64,000 nucleotides of DNA from Candidatus Gastranaerophilales bacterium. Lineage in GTDB: Bacteria > Cyanobacteriota > Vampirovibrionia > Gastranaerophilales > Gastranaerophilaceae. The number at the start of each line of letters is the position of its first letter. The first letter of the stretch is position 1. Position numbers and translations under genes: made by a program. The notes beneath the pieces were generated by a model. It was not told the DNA's origin, did no database searches, and was given only the letters and a program-made list of their open reading frames with translations. Where the stretch lies: positions 1 through 64,000 of the forward strand of contig CALUYW010000007.1 of NCBI GenBank assembly GCA_944325105.1, given 5' to 3'. Of the stretch, positions 7,398 to 15,476 are shown one piece after another.

Positions 7398-8874
7398 TTA
7401 CAAGTTCGTCTTTATCGGCACGATTTTTTATTAAATTTATGGCAGTTGTGTCTTTATCATAGTTAAGTTTTTCCACTTGATATTTTGGAACCATTTCGGG
7501 ATATTCTTTGCCGTTAGCAAGGAAGCTGTCAAGTGTTACAGTGTATGTCTTTGTTTTAGACGGGTTGTTGACATCAACAAGGGTTTCTTTGCCCTCTTTA
7601 TCAACAAAACTTAAATTAAGCAGGTTGCCATTGGTATCGATTGTATATTTAATACCGCTGCACTGTAGTAGCCCTGGGTAACCGTCAACTGCGCCATATG
7701 TTCTGTATGCGGCGTTTTTAATACCTGAGACGATTTGCTCTTCAGTCATTTGGGTCTTTATAAGTTCATTTTTCATTGGTGCGGACTCTTCAATGTCGCG
7801 CTCTGTTAATTTGCCTATTTGCGGTACTTTCCTTATGTTTGCACTGTTTATAATTGCAATATCCGTGTTAAGCGCTTCTCTCATAGAGTCTGCAACGAAG
7901 GCCGTCCACTGTGACGGCTGAGTTTTTCTGTTCTCGGGCATCGGGTCAATTTCTTTTATAGTGCCAACTTGAGGGGATGCACCGATTTCAGCATCTCTTA
8001 TATTGTCTATGATTGAACTTTTCTTTTTATTTGTTTCTATAACCGAATTTGAAACACTTTTTAAAATACCGTTTATGTCAAATTCGACATCTAAAATACC
8101 GTAGTTTTCTGCGTTTTGACCGGTTTGAAGTATTATAACAGGCTCTCCTGATTTGCTTCTTACAAGGTTTTCACCCTCTTTTGCGCCTTTGATTTTATCA
8201 TGCGAGTGGCCGCCGACAATAATATCAACGCCATCAAGAGATTGTGCCAGTTTTTCATCTAAATCCTTGCCAATATGGGATAGAATAATTATTTTATTAA
8301 CGCCTTGAGACTTTAGCTTGTCAATTTCTGCTTGTGTACTTTTTATTGTTTGTTCAAAATTTTCTACATCTAAATCAGGAATTTTCTCAACTGCAACGAC
8401 AGTTTTTAAGTCAAGGGGGGAGAGACCGATAATACCGTATTTATTTCCGTTTTCTTCTTTTATATACGATGCTGCTATGTTGTTTAGCCCTGTGCCGTCA
8501 GTTTTTTTAAGGTTGGCAGATACGAATTTTGTACCTCTTGAATTATTTACAACATCAAGCATTGCTTTTGTTCCTGCATCAAGCTCGTGGTTTCCAAGGG
8601 CACATGCGTCAAAACCCATATAGTTCATAAGGTTTAATATAAGATTATTTTTCTTTGTATTTGCTCCTGACCAGCTGTCACCCGCTATTAGCTTTAGAGT
8701 ATCAAGTTTTTGACCTTTTGTAGATGAGTCAAATTGTAACGATGCGCCTAAAATACCGCCCATATTATCTGTTTGACCATGCCAGTCATTTGTATAGAAA
8801 ACTTTTAACCTTGTGTTGTCGGTGTTCTGCGCTTGTTTAGGGTATATAAGATATTTTGAATCTATTCTTTCCAT
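7321..8874 (-). CDS. 5'-nucleotidase/UshA-type metallophosphoesterase
   Basis: A two-domain protein of about 517 residues. The N-terminal metallophosphoesterase domain has YTNDWHGQ, AGDSW, GNHELDAG, LSHIG and GGHSHDK, which supply the two-metal ligands. The C-terminal 5_nucleotid_C domain (about 300-500) has the substrate pocket with INSANIR-type residues. Relatives hydrolyse nucleotides, UDP-sugars or 2',3'-cyclic nucleotides, usually outside the cytoplasm. No signal peptide is visible from either the ATG at 8874 or an in-frame TTG at 8889, and neither has a good ribosome site, so location and start are uncertain. It follows aroA closely on the same strand. Confidence 0.85.
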   Translation of the reverse strand: MERIDSKYLIYPKQAQNTDNTRLKVFYTNDWHGQTDNMGGILGASLQFDSSTKGQKLDTLKLIAGDSWSGANTKKNNLILNLMNYMGFDACALGNHELDAGTKAMLDVVNNSRGTKFVSANLKKTDGTGLNNIAASYIKEENGNKYGIIGLSPLDLKTVVAVEKIPDLDVENFEQTIKSTQAEIDKLKSQGVNKIIILSHIGKDLDEKLAQSLDGVDIIVGGHSHDKIKGAKEGENLVRSKSGEPVIILQTGQNAENYGILDVEFDINGILKSVSNSVIETNKKKSSIIDNIRDAEIGASPQVGTIKEIDPMPENRKTQPSQWTAFVADSMREALNTDIAIINSANIRKVPQIGKLTERDIEESAPMKNELIKTQMTEEQIVSGIKNAAYRTYGAVDGYPGLLQCSGIKYTIDTNGNLLNLSFVDKEGKETLVDVNNPSKTKTYTVTLDSFLANGKEYPEMVPKYQVEKLNYDKDTTAINLIKNRADKDELVIKDDGRLKIVQTSQGPRQSSNTRNI

Positions 8875-8909
8875 ACAACCATAAAACAACTCAAGGCAAA
8901 AAATTGCCC

Positions 8910-10211
8910 TTAGCGAGAAATTTCTTCAAATAACGGTAAAAACTCAGGGAATGACGTGTTTATCCAGACAAAATCATTTACTTTAACAGGATTATCGCAG
9001 ACAAGTCCCGCAACAAAATAGCTCATTGCAAGCCTGTGGTCAAGGTGTGTTTCAACTTCGCAGCCGCCTTTTAATCCCTTTTTATCGCCGCAGATTACAA
9101 ACCCGTCAGGCTTTTCATTAATTTGAACGCCGATTTTTATAAGACCTTGAGCCAGAGCGCTAATTCTGTCAGATTCTTTGTTTCTTAGGTCTGCAGCGTC
9201 TTTTACAACTGTTTCGCCATTAGCGCATGATGCCAGAATTGCAATCACGGGCAATTCGTCAATTAATCTTGGTATAATATCGCCTGAAATCTCGCAACCC
9301 TTGATATCAGGACTGTACAGTACCTTTATGTCGCCTGTTTCTTCGTTTGAGATTATTTTTTTATCTAAAATATCATAATTTACGCCCATTTTGTCAAAAA
9401 CATCTAAAATTCCTGTGCGAGTTGGGTTTAGTCCGACATTTTTGATAATTATTTCACTATCAGGCACAATTGCCGCCATAACCATAAAAAACGCGGCTGA
9501 TGAAATATCGCCTGCAATTTCTATGTCTTTTGGTGTTAGCTGAGATTTTTCAATGGTGGTAAAAAATCCATTTTCGTCTTTGCCTGTTTGTATTTGAGCC
9601 TCAAGGTATTTAAACATTCTCTCCGAGTGGTCACGAGAAAGTGTATCTTCCCAGACTGTTGTCTTGCCTTGCGTGTTTACTCCTGCAAGTAAAATGCAAG
9701 ATTTAACCTGTGCCGAAGCTATAGGGCTTTTATACTGAATGGGTTTAAGTTTAGTGCCTTCAATTTCAAGCGGGGCTTTAAAGTTGTCGGATTTAATCTT
9801 TGCACCCATAAGGCTCAAGGGTTCAATTACTCTTTTCATTGGGCGTTTAGACAGGCTGGCGTCTCCTGTTAGGGTGCTTGTAAAATCTTGAGAAGACAAC
9901 ACACCTGATAAAAGCCTCATTGAAGTGCCTGAGTTGCCGCAATCAAGAGTATTTTTGGGCGCAGAAAAATTTTTTGGAGCGTTTAAAATAAGTGTGCGCT
10001 CGTCAATAAAGTTAACCTCGCAGCCGAGATTTTTTATAATTTCAAGAGTTGCTCTACAGTCTGCGCCAAAGGAAAAATTGGAAATTTTAACCCTACCTCC
10101 CGTCTGCGCAGCGAAAATAAGACTTCTGTGTGAGATAGATTTATCGGAAGGTATGGCTATAGTTCCTCTTAATCCTTTATTTGGTTTTTGACTTATACAG
10201 TAATTACTCAA
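8910..10211 (-). CDS. aroA: 3-phosphoshikimate 1-carboxyvinyltransferase (EPSP synthase)
   Basis: The enzyme joins shikimate-3-phosphate and phosphoenolpyruvate in chorismate synthesis. The 433-residue protein shows GTIAIPSDKSISHRSLI (about 17-33), DCGNSGTSMRLL (about 90-101), LTGDASLSKRPM, and the C-terminal DLRNKESDRI and DHRLAMS motifs. Its start overlaps the speE stop by eight bases, so the two genes are translationally coupled. Confidence 0.97.
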   Translation of the reverse strand: MSNYCISQKPNKGLRGTIAIPSDKSISHRSLIFAAQTGGRVKISNFSFGADCRATLEIIKNLGCEVNFIDERTLILNAPKNFSAPKNTLDCGNSGTSMRLLSGVLSSQDFTSTLTGDASLSKRPMKRVIEPLSLMGAKIKSDNFKAPLEIEGTKLKPIQYKSPIASAQVKSCILLAGVNTQGKTTVWEDTLSRDHSERMFKYLEAQIQTGKDENGFFTTIEKSQLTPKDIEIAGDISSAAFFMVMAAIVPDSEIIIKNVGLNPTRTGILDVFDKMGVNYDILDKKIISNEETGDIKVLYSPDIKGCEISGDIIPRLIDELPVIAILASCANGETVVKDAADLRNKESDRISALAQGLIKIGVQINEKPDGFVICGDKKGLKGGCEVETHLDHRLAMSYFVAGLVCDNPVKVNDFVWINTSFPEFLPLFEEISR

Positions 10212-11046
10212 CTCCTGCTATTTCCTTTACAAAATTTGGTACATCAAAAGATGAAGTTTGTATTCTTGCGTTATAAATTTTACAAAGTTTTGAAATCTCA
10301 TCTGCCCTTTGCTTGTCTACTTTTTTGTGGCAATGCGGTACTTCAACTTCATCAGAGCAAAAAGCCCATGACCAGTAGCCGCCCGGGTATGTAGGAATTG
10401 GGCCGCAGTACGGGGCCACATTTTTAAAGACTTTTCTTAAGAGTTTATACATTTTACCCATTTCAACAACATTTGCAAACGGTGACTCAGACTGAGGAAC
10501 AACAATTCCACCTTCGCGCAGTGAATTTTTAACATTTGTATAAAATTCTTCAGTAAACAGTCCTTCTCCAGGGCCCATTGGGTCTGTTGAATCAATGAGA
10601 ACAACATCATAGCAGTTTTTCTTATCTTTTATGTATTCTATTGCATCTTCAACAAAAATCTTAACTTTCGGGTCATTAAGTCCGCAAGAAATTGTAGGGA
10701 GGAATTTTTTGCTTGCTTCAATTACCATGCCGTCAATTTCACACATTTCAATGCTTTTAACGGATTTGTGTTTCAGTACTTCTCTTACTGTACCACCGTC
10801 GCCGCCGCCTATTACAAGGATGTTTTCAGGGTTTTTGTGTGCAACAAGGGGAATATGAGAAATCATTTCATGGTAGAAAAATTCATCTTTCTCGGTTGTC
10901 ATCATAAGTCCGTCAAGTGTTAAAACATTGCCTAAACCCTTGCTTTTAAAGATTTCAACTTCTTGAAATTCGGATTTGTCTTTAAATAAAGTTTCTTCTC
11001 TTTCTATTGCAATTCCATAGTGCAGCTGGTTTATTTCATGGTACAT
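10204..11046 (-). CDS. speE: spermidine synthase (polyamine aminopropyltransferase)
   Basis: It transfers an aminopropyl group from decarboxylated SAM to putrescine or a related amine. The 280-residue protein has the family start motif YGIAIEREETLFKDKSEFQ, ESMGDEF-like LDGLMMTTEKDEFFYHEM, the nucleotide site LVIGGGDGGTVREVL (about 82-96) and catalytic LIDSTDPMGPGEGLF. The ribosome site AAAGGA lies before ATG 11046, with TATAAT further upstream (11079-11084 on the minus strand). First gene of the speE-aroA-nucleotidase run. Confidence 0.95.
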   Translation of the reverse strand: MYHEINQLHYGIAIEREETLFKDKSEFQEVEIFKSKGLGNVLTLDGLMMTTEKDEFFYHEMISHIPLVAHKNPENILVIGGGDGGTVREVLKHKSVKSIEMCEIDGMVIEASKKFLPTISCGLNDPKVKIFVEDAIEYIKDKKNCYDVVLIDSTDPMGPGEGLFTEEFYTNVKNSLREGGIVVPQSESPFANVVEMGKMYKLLRKVFKNVAPYCGPIPTYPGGYWSWAFCSDEVEVPHCHKKVDKQRADEISKLCKIYNARIQTSSFDVPNFVKEIAGVE

Positions 11047-11078
11047 GTTAATTTCCTTTATTAAACTCTCTTAATCTA

Positions 11079-11109
11079 TTATACAAAAAAGCAAATTATT
11101 TGCTATAAT
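11079..11109. promoter_or_regulatory. divergent -10 boxes of speE (minus) and the 11122 gene (plus)
   Basis: TATAAT on the minus strand (11079-11084) serves speE. TATAAT on the plus strand (11104-11109) serves the 11122 gene and lies 12 bases before its ATG. An inverted repeat AGCAA-atta-TTGCT (11091-11104) lies between them and could be a shared operator. Confidence 0.4.
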
Positions 11110-11121
11110 AACTGTGAAACT

Positions 11122-11406
11122 ATGAGAAATGTCATCCTTAAATCTTTTGAAGACTTTATTACGCAGCCTTTGGGTATTTTGCGCAAAAAAATCATTCAAA
11201 TAGCAAATTTAAAGTCCGATTTTGTAAGTACAAAATCTGTTAATGTTGAGATTATGGATGACGCTGTTCAGGTTAATGTTATAAACAATGACAATGTCTA
11301 TAATCTTTTATCTGCAGTGGTTTATAAAAAAAGATTAAATGAGTTGAGAACACCGAGCTATGAAAATAAAACAAGCGAGCTTTTTACTAAGCTCTCCCAA
11401 TCTTGA
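11122..11406 (+). CDS. small protein of unknown function
   Basis: A 94-residue soluble protein that I do not recognise. It is mixed alpha/beta, with a basic N-terminal helix and hydrophobic strands in the middle (VNVEIMDDAVQVNVINN). There is no signal peptide or Cys. It has no ribosome site; a TATAAT lies 12 bases before the ATG, giving a leader of about six bases. Its 3' end overlaps the engB start by 47 bases in a different frame. The clear promoter and coding-like composition make it probably real. Confidence 0.55.
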   Translation: MRNVILKSFEDFITQPLGILRKKIIQIANLKSDFVSTKSVNVEIMDDAVQVNVINNDNVYNLLSAVVYKKRLNELRTPSYENKTSELFTKLSQS

Positions 11407-11938
11407 ACTTTGTCCCGTAACCGATATTTGCGAATTTGCACTTTTGGGGCGCTCAAATGTGGGTAAATCTACTTTTATAAATACGCTTGTAAATAATCAA
11501 AAACTTGCAAAAACTTCAAATACACCCGGCAAAACAAGACTTATAAACCTTTTTGAAATTCAAACCACCTCTAAGCCCTTTATAATCGCTGATTTACCCG
11601 GGTATGGTTATGCTAAAGTTTCAAAAGCCGAGCAGGCAAGCTGGCAAAAAAATCTTGAAGAATATCTGCTGAAAAGAAAAAATCTCATATCTTGTATTCA
11701 GTTTATTGACGCGCGTCATGATATTCAAAAGAACGATTTTCAAATGCACGAGTGGCTAACGCTAAATTCTGTGCCTAATTTTACGATATTGGCAAAATGT
11801 GACTATATTTCAAGAAATGAAGCCTTTAAAAAAGCAGTTTATATAAAAAAAGCCTTTGGCACGGATGTTTTGTACTTTTCTTCTAAAAATCGCTCCTATG
11901 TTGACGATGTTTTGGCGCATTTAGAAAAATTAATGTAA
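11360..11938 (+). CDS. engB: ribosome biogenesis GTPase EngB/YsxC
   Basis: An essential TRAFAC GTPase needed for late large-subunit assembly. The 192-residue protein has G1 GRSNVGKS (30-37), the G2 Thr in TPGKTR (55-60), G3 DLPGYGYAK (78-86), G4 as LAKCD (TKxD variant) and G5 SSK near 172. The start lies within the preceding small gene. Length and motif order are normal. Confidence 0.95.
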   Translation: MKIKQASFLLSSPNLELCPVTDICEFALLGRSNVGKSTFINTLVNNQKLAKTSNTPGKTRLINLFEIQTTSKPFIIADLPGYGYAKVSKAEQASWQKNLEEYLLKRKNLISCIQFIDARHDIQKNDFQMHEWLTLNSVPNFTILAKCDYISRNEAFKKAVYIKKAFGTDVLYFSSKNRSYVDDVLAHLEKLM

Positions 11939-11977
11939 CAAAAACTTAAACTTATAATGCACAACTGAAAAAAATGC

Positions 11978-11983
11978 TATAGT
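11978..11983 (+). promoter_or_regulatory. -10 box of the 11990 gene, leaderless start
   Basis: TATAGT ends six bases before the ATG at 11990. There is no Shine-Dalgarno sequence. The -35 region is weak. Confidence 0.4.
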
Positions 11984-11989
11984 CTAATC

Positions 11990-12208
11990 ATGGAGAGTCC
12001 GATTTCAAGAAGTTATATTAACGATTTTACTTTTAATCAAATGATTAGAGAGGCTCGTGCTCTTCAGGTAAAAAATACTTTAGAGAGAATTGGTGAATTT
12101 AATCGCACTACGCGCGATGATATTTTGGATAAAGTTCTTGAAAATACTTCAAAATTCAGAGTGCAAAATAAATTTAAAGCATTAAAAAATGCAGGAAAAA
12201 GTTTATAA
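11990..12208 (+). CDS. small helical protein of unknown function
   Basis: A 72-residue, highly charged protein predicted to be almost entirely helical, with heptad-like stretches (NQMIREARALQVKNTLERIGEF). No domain is recognised. It starts just after a -10 box and overlaps the DUF2344 gene by 20 bases, so it is probably the first gene of the operon leading to RNase E/G. The composition fits a real gene, but it could be partly spurious. Confidence 0.5.
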   Translation: MESPISRSYINDFTFNQMIREARALQVKNTLERIGEFNRTTRDDILDKVLENTSKFRVQNKFKALKNAGKSL

Positions 12209-12875
12209 ATACAGAATAAAACTTACAAAATACGGTGAGTTAAAATATATTTCCCATCTTGATTGGCAAAACCTTGTTATAAAATCCTTGAGGCGCTCCA
12301 ATCTTGAACTTGTGCTGACCGAGGGATTTAACAAAATTCCAAAGACTTCTTTTTCGCCTGCATTGCCTTTGTTCATAGAAAGTGATTGCGAGCTTGTATA
12401 TTTTCAAACACGAAAGCCCTTAGGGGATGATTTTAAAGAAACTTTTGAAAAAAATACAAATCCAAACGTCAAACTTGTTGAATGTGTGGATTTTTCAGAA
12501 TGTGAGCACAAGCTCCCGCCGCTTGAAACGCTTATTCAGTGGGCAAAATACACGGCCAAGCCTATACTCTACAAAAATGAGAGTATTTTAAATTTTAAAG
12601 AATTAGAGTATAATACAGAAAAATGTTTATCTTGCGATGAAGTTTTAATCGAAAGAAAAACAAAAAAAGGTTTAAATAAAGTTATTAATTATCGAAAATC
12701 TTTAAACTCACTGGAGTTTAAAGACTCGGTTTTGACATTTGTTTTAAAAACGGGTCAAAACGAGGATATACCATCTTTTAGGGCTGATGAGTTCTTAAAG
12801 GTAATTTATGGAGAGCAGTGGCTCTTTGACATAAAGAGAGTATGTTTTTTCGATAAAGACTTAAAAGTTTTATAA
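12189..12875 (+). CDS. DUF2344 / TIGR03936-family protein
   Basis: A 228-residue protein with the family signature YRIKLTKYGELKYISHLDWQ at the N-terminus, followed by SNLELVLTEGFNKIPKTSFSPALPLFIES. In many bacteria this domain is fused to, or sits beside, a B12-binding radical SAM protein and is followed by RNase E/G. Here the domain is free-standing and no radical SAM gene is present, but the RNase follows after 20 bases. A CLSCDE motif near 148 offers a pair of Cys. The function of the family is unknown, with a proposed role in RNA modification. Confidence 0.8.
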   Translation: MQEKVYKYRIKLTKYGELKYISHLDWQNLVIKSLRRSNLELVLTEGFNKIPKTSFSPALPLFIESDCELVYFQTRKPLGDDFKETFEKNTNPNVKLVECVDFSECEHKLPPLETLIQWAKYTAKPILYKNESILNFKELEYNTEKCLSCDEVLIERKTKKGLNKVINYRKSLNSLEFKDSVLTFVLKTGQNEDIPSFRADEFLKVIYGEQWLFDIKRVCFFDKDLKVL

Positions 12876-12895
12876 GATTTAAAAGGAATATTTTC

Positions 12896-14608
12896 ATGTC
12901 AAAAAAAATTGTAATTTCAGAAAAAGACAACATTGCTGCTCTTATTGAAAACAACAAGGTAAATGAGTTTTTTGTCTCTAAGGGCGATGTTTTAATGGGG
13001 GATGTATATCTTGCTCGTGTAGATAATGTTCTTCCAAGTATTGAGGCTGCTTTTTTAGATGTTGGCATGCCTGATAAAATGGCGTTTATTCACGCAAATG
13101 ATATTTCAGGCAAGGGTCCTCTTAAAGAAAAAGTTAAGCCTAATCAAAAACTTATTGTGCAAGTTGTAAAAGAACCCACAGGGCACAAAGGCCCAAGGGT
13201 AACAACTGCTCTTAGCTTACCGGGACGTTTTCTTGTGCTTTTACCTGACGAAACTGGTGTTAATGTTTCAAGAAAAATTGTTTCAAACAAAGAACGTGCC
13301 CGCTTAAAATCAATTGTTAGCCTCCTAAAACCCGTAGGCGTCGGCGTTATTGTAAGGACCGAAGCTGAGGGGCAATCTGAGGCTGAAATTCAAGAAGATA
13401 TTGAAATCTTGCTTGAAAAATGGAACTCTATAGTTACTGCAGCAGACACAGCTAATCCTCCCTGTCTTTTGTATCGTGACCAAGACTTGCTATACAGGGT
13501 AATTCGTGAGGCATGTACTGAAGATGTTGAAGAAATAATTGTAGATACACCTTTTGCACTTCACAGAACAACTCAGCTTTTGCAACATTGGAATATGAAT
13601 GTAAAAGTAAATATGCACAAAGGCAATGACCCCTTGCTTGTTGCAACGGGGGTTAATAAAGAAATTCACGCTGCACTTCAAACAAAAGTAAATCTCCCTC
13701 TTGGCGGATATTTATTTATTCAGCAGACAGAAGCACTTACCGTAGTTGACGTTAACAGTGGTAAGTTTACAAGTTCGTCTTCTCAAGCGGAAACTATTTT
13801 AAAGACAAATCTTCAAGCAGCCGATGAAATCGCAAGACAATTAAAGCTCAGAAACATTGGCGGTATGGTGGTTGTAGACTTTATCGACATGGTTTCTCGC
13901 ATGGATAAACTTGCAGTTCTTGAGCACTTTGAGTTAGCGCTTGAGCAGGATAAAGCTAAACCTCAAATCGGTCAGCTCTCTGATTTGGGGCTTGTTGAGC
14001 TTACTCGCCACAGACAAGGTCAATCATTAGCTGAAATATTTACCAAAAAATGCGATAAATGTAACGGCCAAGGCTTTGTTGTAGAAGACCTTAAGTTCCA
14101 AACTTCAAACGCTCAAGGTGAAAACAGAGCAAAGATGAATAAAATAAAAGGCCCGTTCTCGGCTAATTTTGCAACCGAGGGCAAGCCTAACAACACAAAC
14201 GGTCAAAATCAACAAAAATTCAACAAAAAAGATAAAAGAAACAGGTTTAATAAAGACTTTAATAAACCTCAAGAAGCTGAAGAAAATATAGTTTCCCAAG
14301 AAGTAGAGGTTCAACCTCAAGTTGTTGAGGAAGTTGTTACGCCTGAGGTGAATGTTATTGAAACGCCTGTTGAGCCAAATGTTGAAGAAGCTGTGGTTCA
14401 AGAAGCACCTCAAACCGAAGAAAAACCCAAAAAAGTTTCAAGAAAAACCAAAAAATCTCAGAAAAAAGAGGCTCAAAAAGCAGCAGAAGAACCACAGGCT
14501 CAAAACGAAAGCACTGAGGCTGATGTAGCACAAGAAGAAAAATCTGAAGAAGTTGCTCCGGAAAAGCCAAAGCGTAGAGGTAGAACAAGAAAGGTTAAAA
14601 ATGCGTAA
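12896..14608 (+). CDS. rng: ribonuclease E/G family endoribonuclease
   Basis: A 570-residue single-strand RNA endonuclease for mRNA decay and rRNA maturation. It has an S1 domain (about 34-110, GDVLMGDVYLARVDNVLPS), the RNase H-like and DNase I-like catalytic part with VVDVNSGKF (about 285-293) and VVDFIDM (two Mg-binding Asp), and the zinc link CDKCNGQG (about 386-393). The last 170 residues are low complexity, first Asn/Lys-rich, then acidic Glu/Val/Pro, ending in a Lys/Arg cluster. This tail may scaffold partners, as in RNase E. Its stop overlaps the next gene's start by eight bases. Confidence 0.93.
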   Translation: MSKKIVISEKDNIAALIENNKVNEFFVSKGDVLMGDVYLARVDNVLPSIEAAFLDVGMPDKMAFIHANDISGKGPLKEKVKPNQKLIVQVVKEPTGHKGPRVTTALSLPGRFLVLLPDETGVNVSRKIVSNKERARLKSIVSLLKPVGVGVIVRTEAEGQSEAEIQEDIEILLEKWNSIVTAADTANPPCLLYRDQDLLYRVIREACTEDVEEIIVDTPFALHRTTQLLQHWNMNVKVNMHKGNDPLLVATGVNKEIHAALQTKVNLPLGGYLFIQQTEALTVVDVNSGKFTSSSSQAETILKTNLQAADEIARQLKLRNIGGMVVVDFIDMVSRMDKLAVLEHFELALEQDKAKPQIGQLSDLGLVELTRHRQGQSLAEIFTKKCDKCNGQGFVVEDLKFQTSNAQGENRAKMNKIKGPFSANFATEGKPNNTNGQNQQKFNKKDKRNRFNKDFNKPQEAEENIVSQEVEVQPQVVEEVVTPEVNVIETPVEPNVEEAVVQEAPQTEEKPKKVSRKTKKSQKKEAQKAAEEPQAQNESTEADVAQEEKSEEVAPEKPKRRGRTRKVKNA

Positions 14609-15098
14609 AGCCTTAATTTCTATATTATGTTGTATGTTTTTATTCTCGGGTTCTTTTGTTTTTGCTGAACCCGTGGGCATAAATGTACAAGAAAATGCGC
14701 AGGTTGAAGCTGTTCAAGATGACACTGTTGCGCAAACCCAAGAGCAGAGTGATATAGATAAACTGAATGAAGAAATGGGCTTAGGCGAGCAAAAACAAAT
14801 TGTTATAGATGATGTTCAAAGCTCGCCTAATGATAATGTCGCTCTTACAAAACGTGTTGTGCCTGATACTAAGTCTGAACTTACTAAAATGGTTAAGATG
14901 TTCTTGAAAGTAATGCTGGCGGTGGCAATCAGTTCGGTTGTTATTTTTGTTGTGCTGCTTTTTGTAAGGCGTTTCTATTCGCCCATGGTTACTATGGAAG
15001 AGTTGAACAAAGAAGATAGTAAAAATATTTCGCTCGATACGCCGCAGAATAAAAACGAGGCACTAAAGACATTCTTGAATAAAACAAAAGATGTTTAA
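14601..15098 (+). CDS. exported single-pass membrane protein, unknown function
   Basis: A 165-residue protein with an N-terminal signal sequence (MRKALISILCCMFLFSGSFVFA), an acidic, Gln-rich external region (about 23-95), one transmembrane helix (about 99-123, LAVAISSVVIFVVLLFV) and a short cytoplasmic tail after Arg-Arg. The start is set by the ATG overlapping the rng stop, so the gene is coupled to RNase E/G. An earlier in-frame ATG at 14553 would spoil the signal peptide. I do not recognise the family. It ends tail-to-tail with the next gene, sharing a TTAA stop. Confidence 0.75.
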   Translation: MRKALISILCCMFLFSGSFVFAEPVGINVQENAQVEAVQDDTVAQTQEQSDIDKLNEEMGLGEQKQIVIDDVQSSPNDNVALTKRVVPDTKSELTKMVKMFLKVMLAVAISSVVIFVVLLFVRRFYSPMVTMEELNKEDSKNISLDTPQNKNEALKTFLNKTKDV

Positions 15099-15316
15099 AA
15101 CAAGAGTTTTTCTTGCGGTTTACCGTGTAATTGTAAGAGCAAATGTACAATTTTTGGCATTTGACAGACAAAAGAGTATTTGTTTATTTCAATCGAACAC
15201 TTTTTGCAATTACAGTTGATTGAATAGCACTCATATGCTTGCTGTGTCCAGTTTTGAACCAGTGAATCTGATACCTCACCGTTTGTTTGAGGGATAAAAA
15301 CTTCGGAATTATTCAT
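15095..15316 (-). CDS. small cysteine-rich protein, unknown function
   Basis: A 73-residue protein with a cluster of Cys at about 30, 35, 37, 40 and 51 (WTQQAYECY, then NCNCKKCSI). The arrangement could bind a metal or Fe-S cluster. AGAGGTG sits before the ATG, which supports a real gene. Its stop shares TTAA with the convergent membrane-protein gene. The family is not recognised. Confidence 0.6.
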   Translation of the reverse strand: MNNSEVFIPQTNGEVSDSLVQNWTQQAYECYSINCNCKKCSIEINKYSFVCQMPKIVHLLLQLHGKPQEKLLF

Positions 15317-15416
15317 AACAACACCTCTGAAACTTACCCTACATGTATATTTTAAACCTTTATTTTCTTGTTTTTATCCTGTATTTGGACTATGATTGTA
15401 AATAAAATTATAATTT

Positions 15417-15445
15417 TTGTGTTTAGTGCTATTTTTTGCTAAAAT
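15417..15445 (+). promoter_or_regulatory. promoter of the glycosyltransferase-mur-ftsQ run
   Basis: TTGTGT (15417-15422), a 17-base spacer and TAAAAT (15440-15445). Transcription would start near 15452, giving a 25-base leader that contains GAGGAGA. Confidence 0.5.
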
Positions 15446-15476
15446 CAAACAATGAGGAGAATAATTAGCTGGGATT

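Noticed and set aside
14105-14680. Several long minus-strand frames opposite the RNase E/G tail
   Set aside because: They mirror the low-complexity, biased codons of rng. They lack ribosome sites, and their translations are Leu/Phe-rich artefacts.
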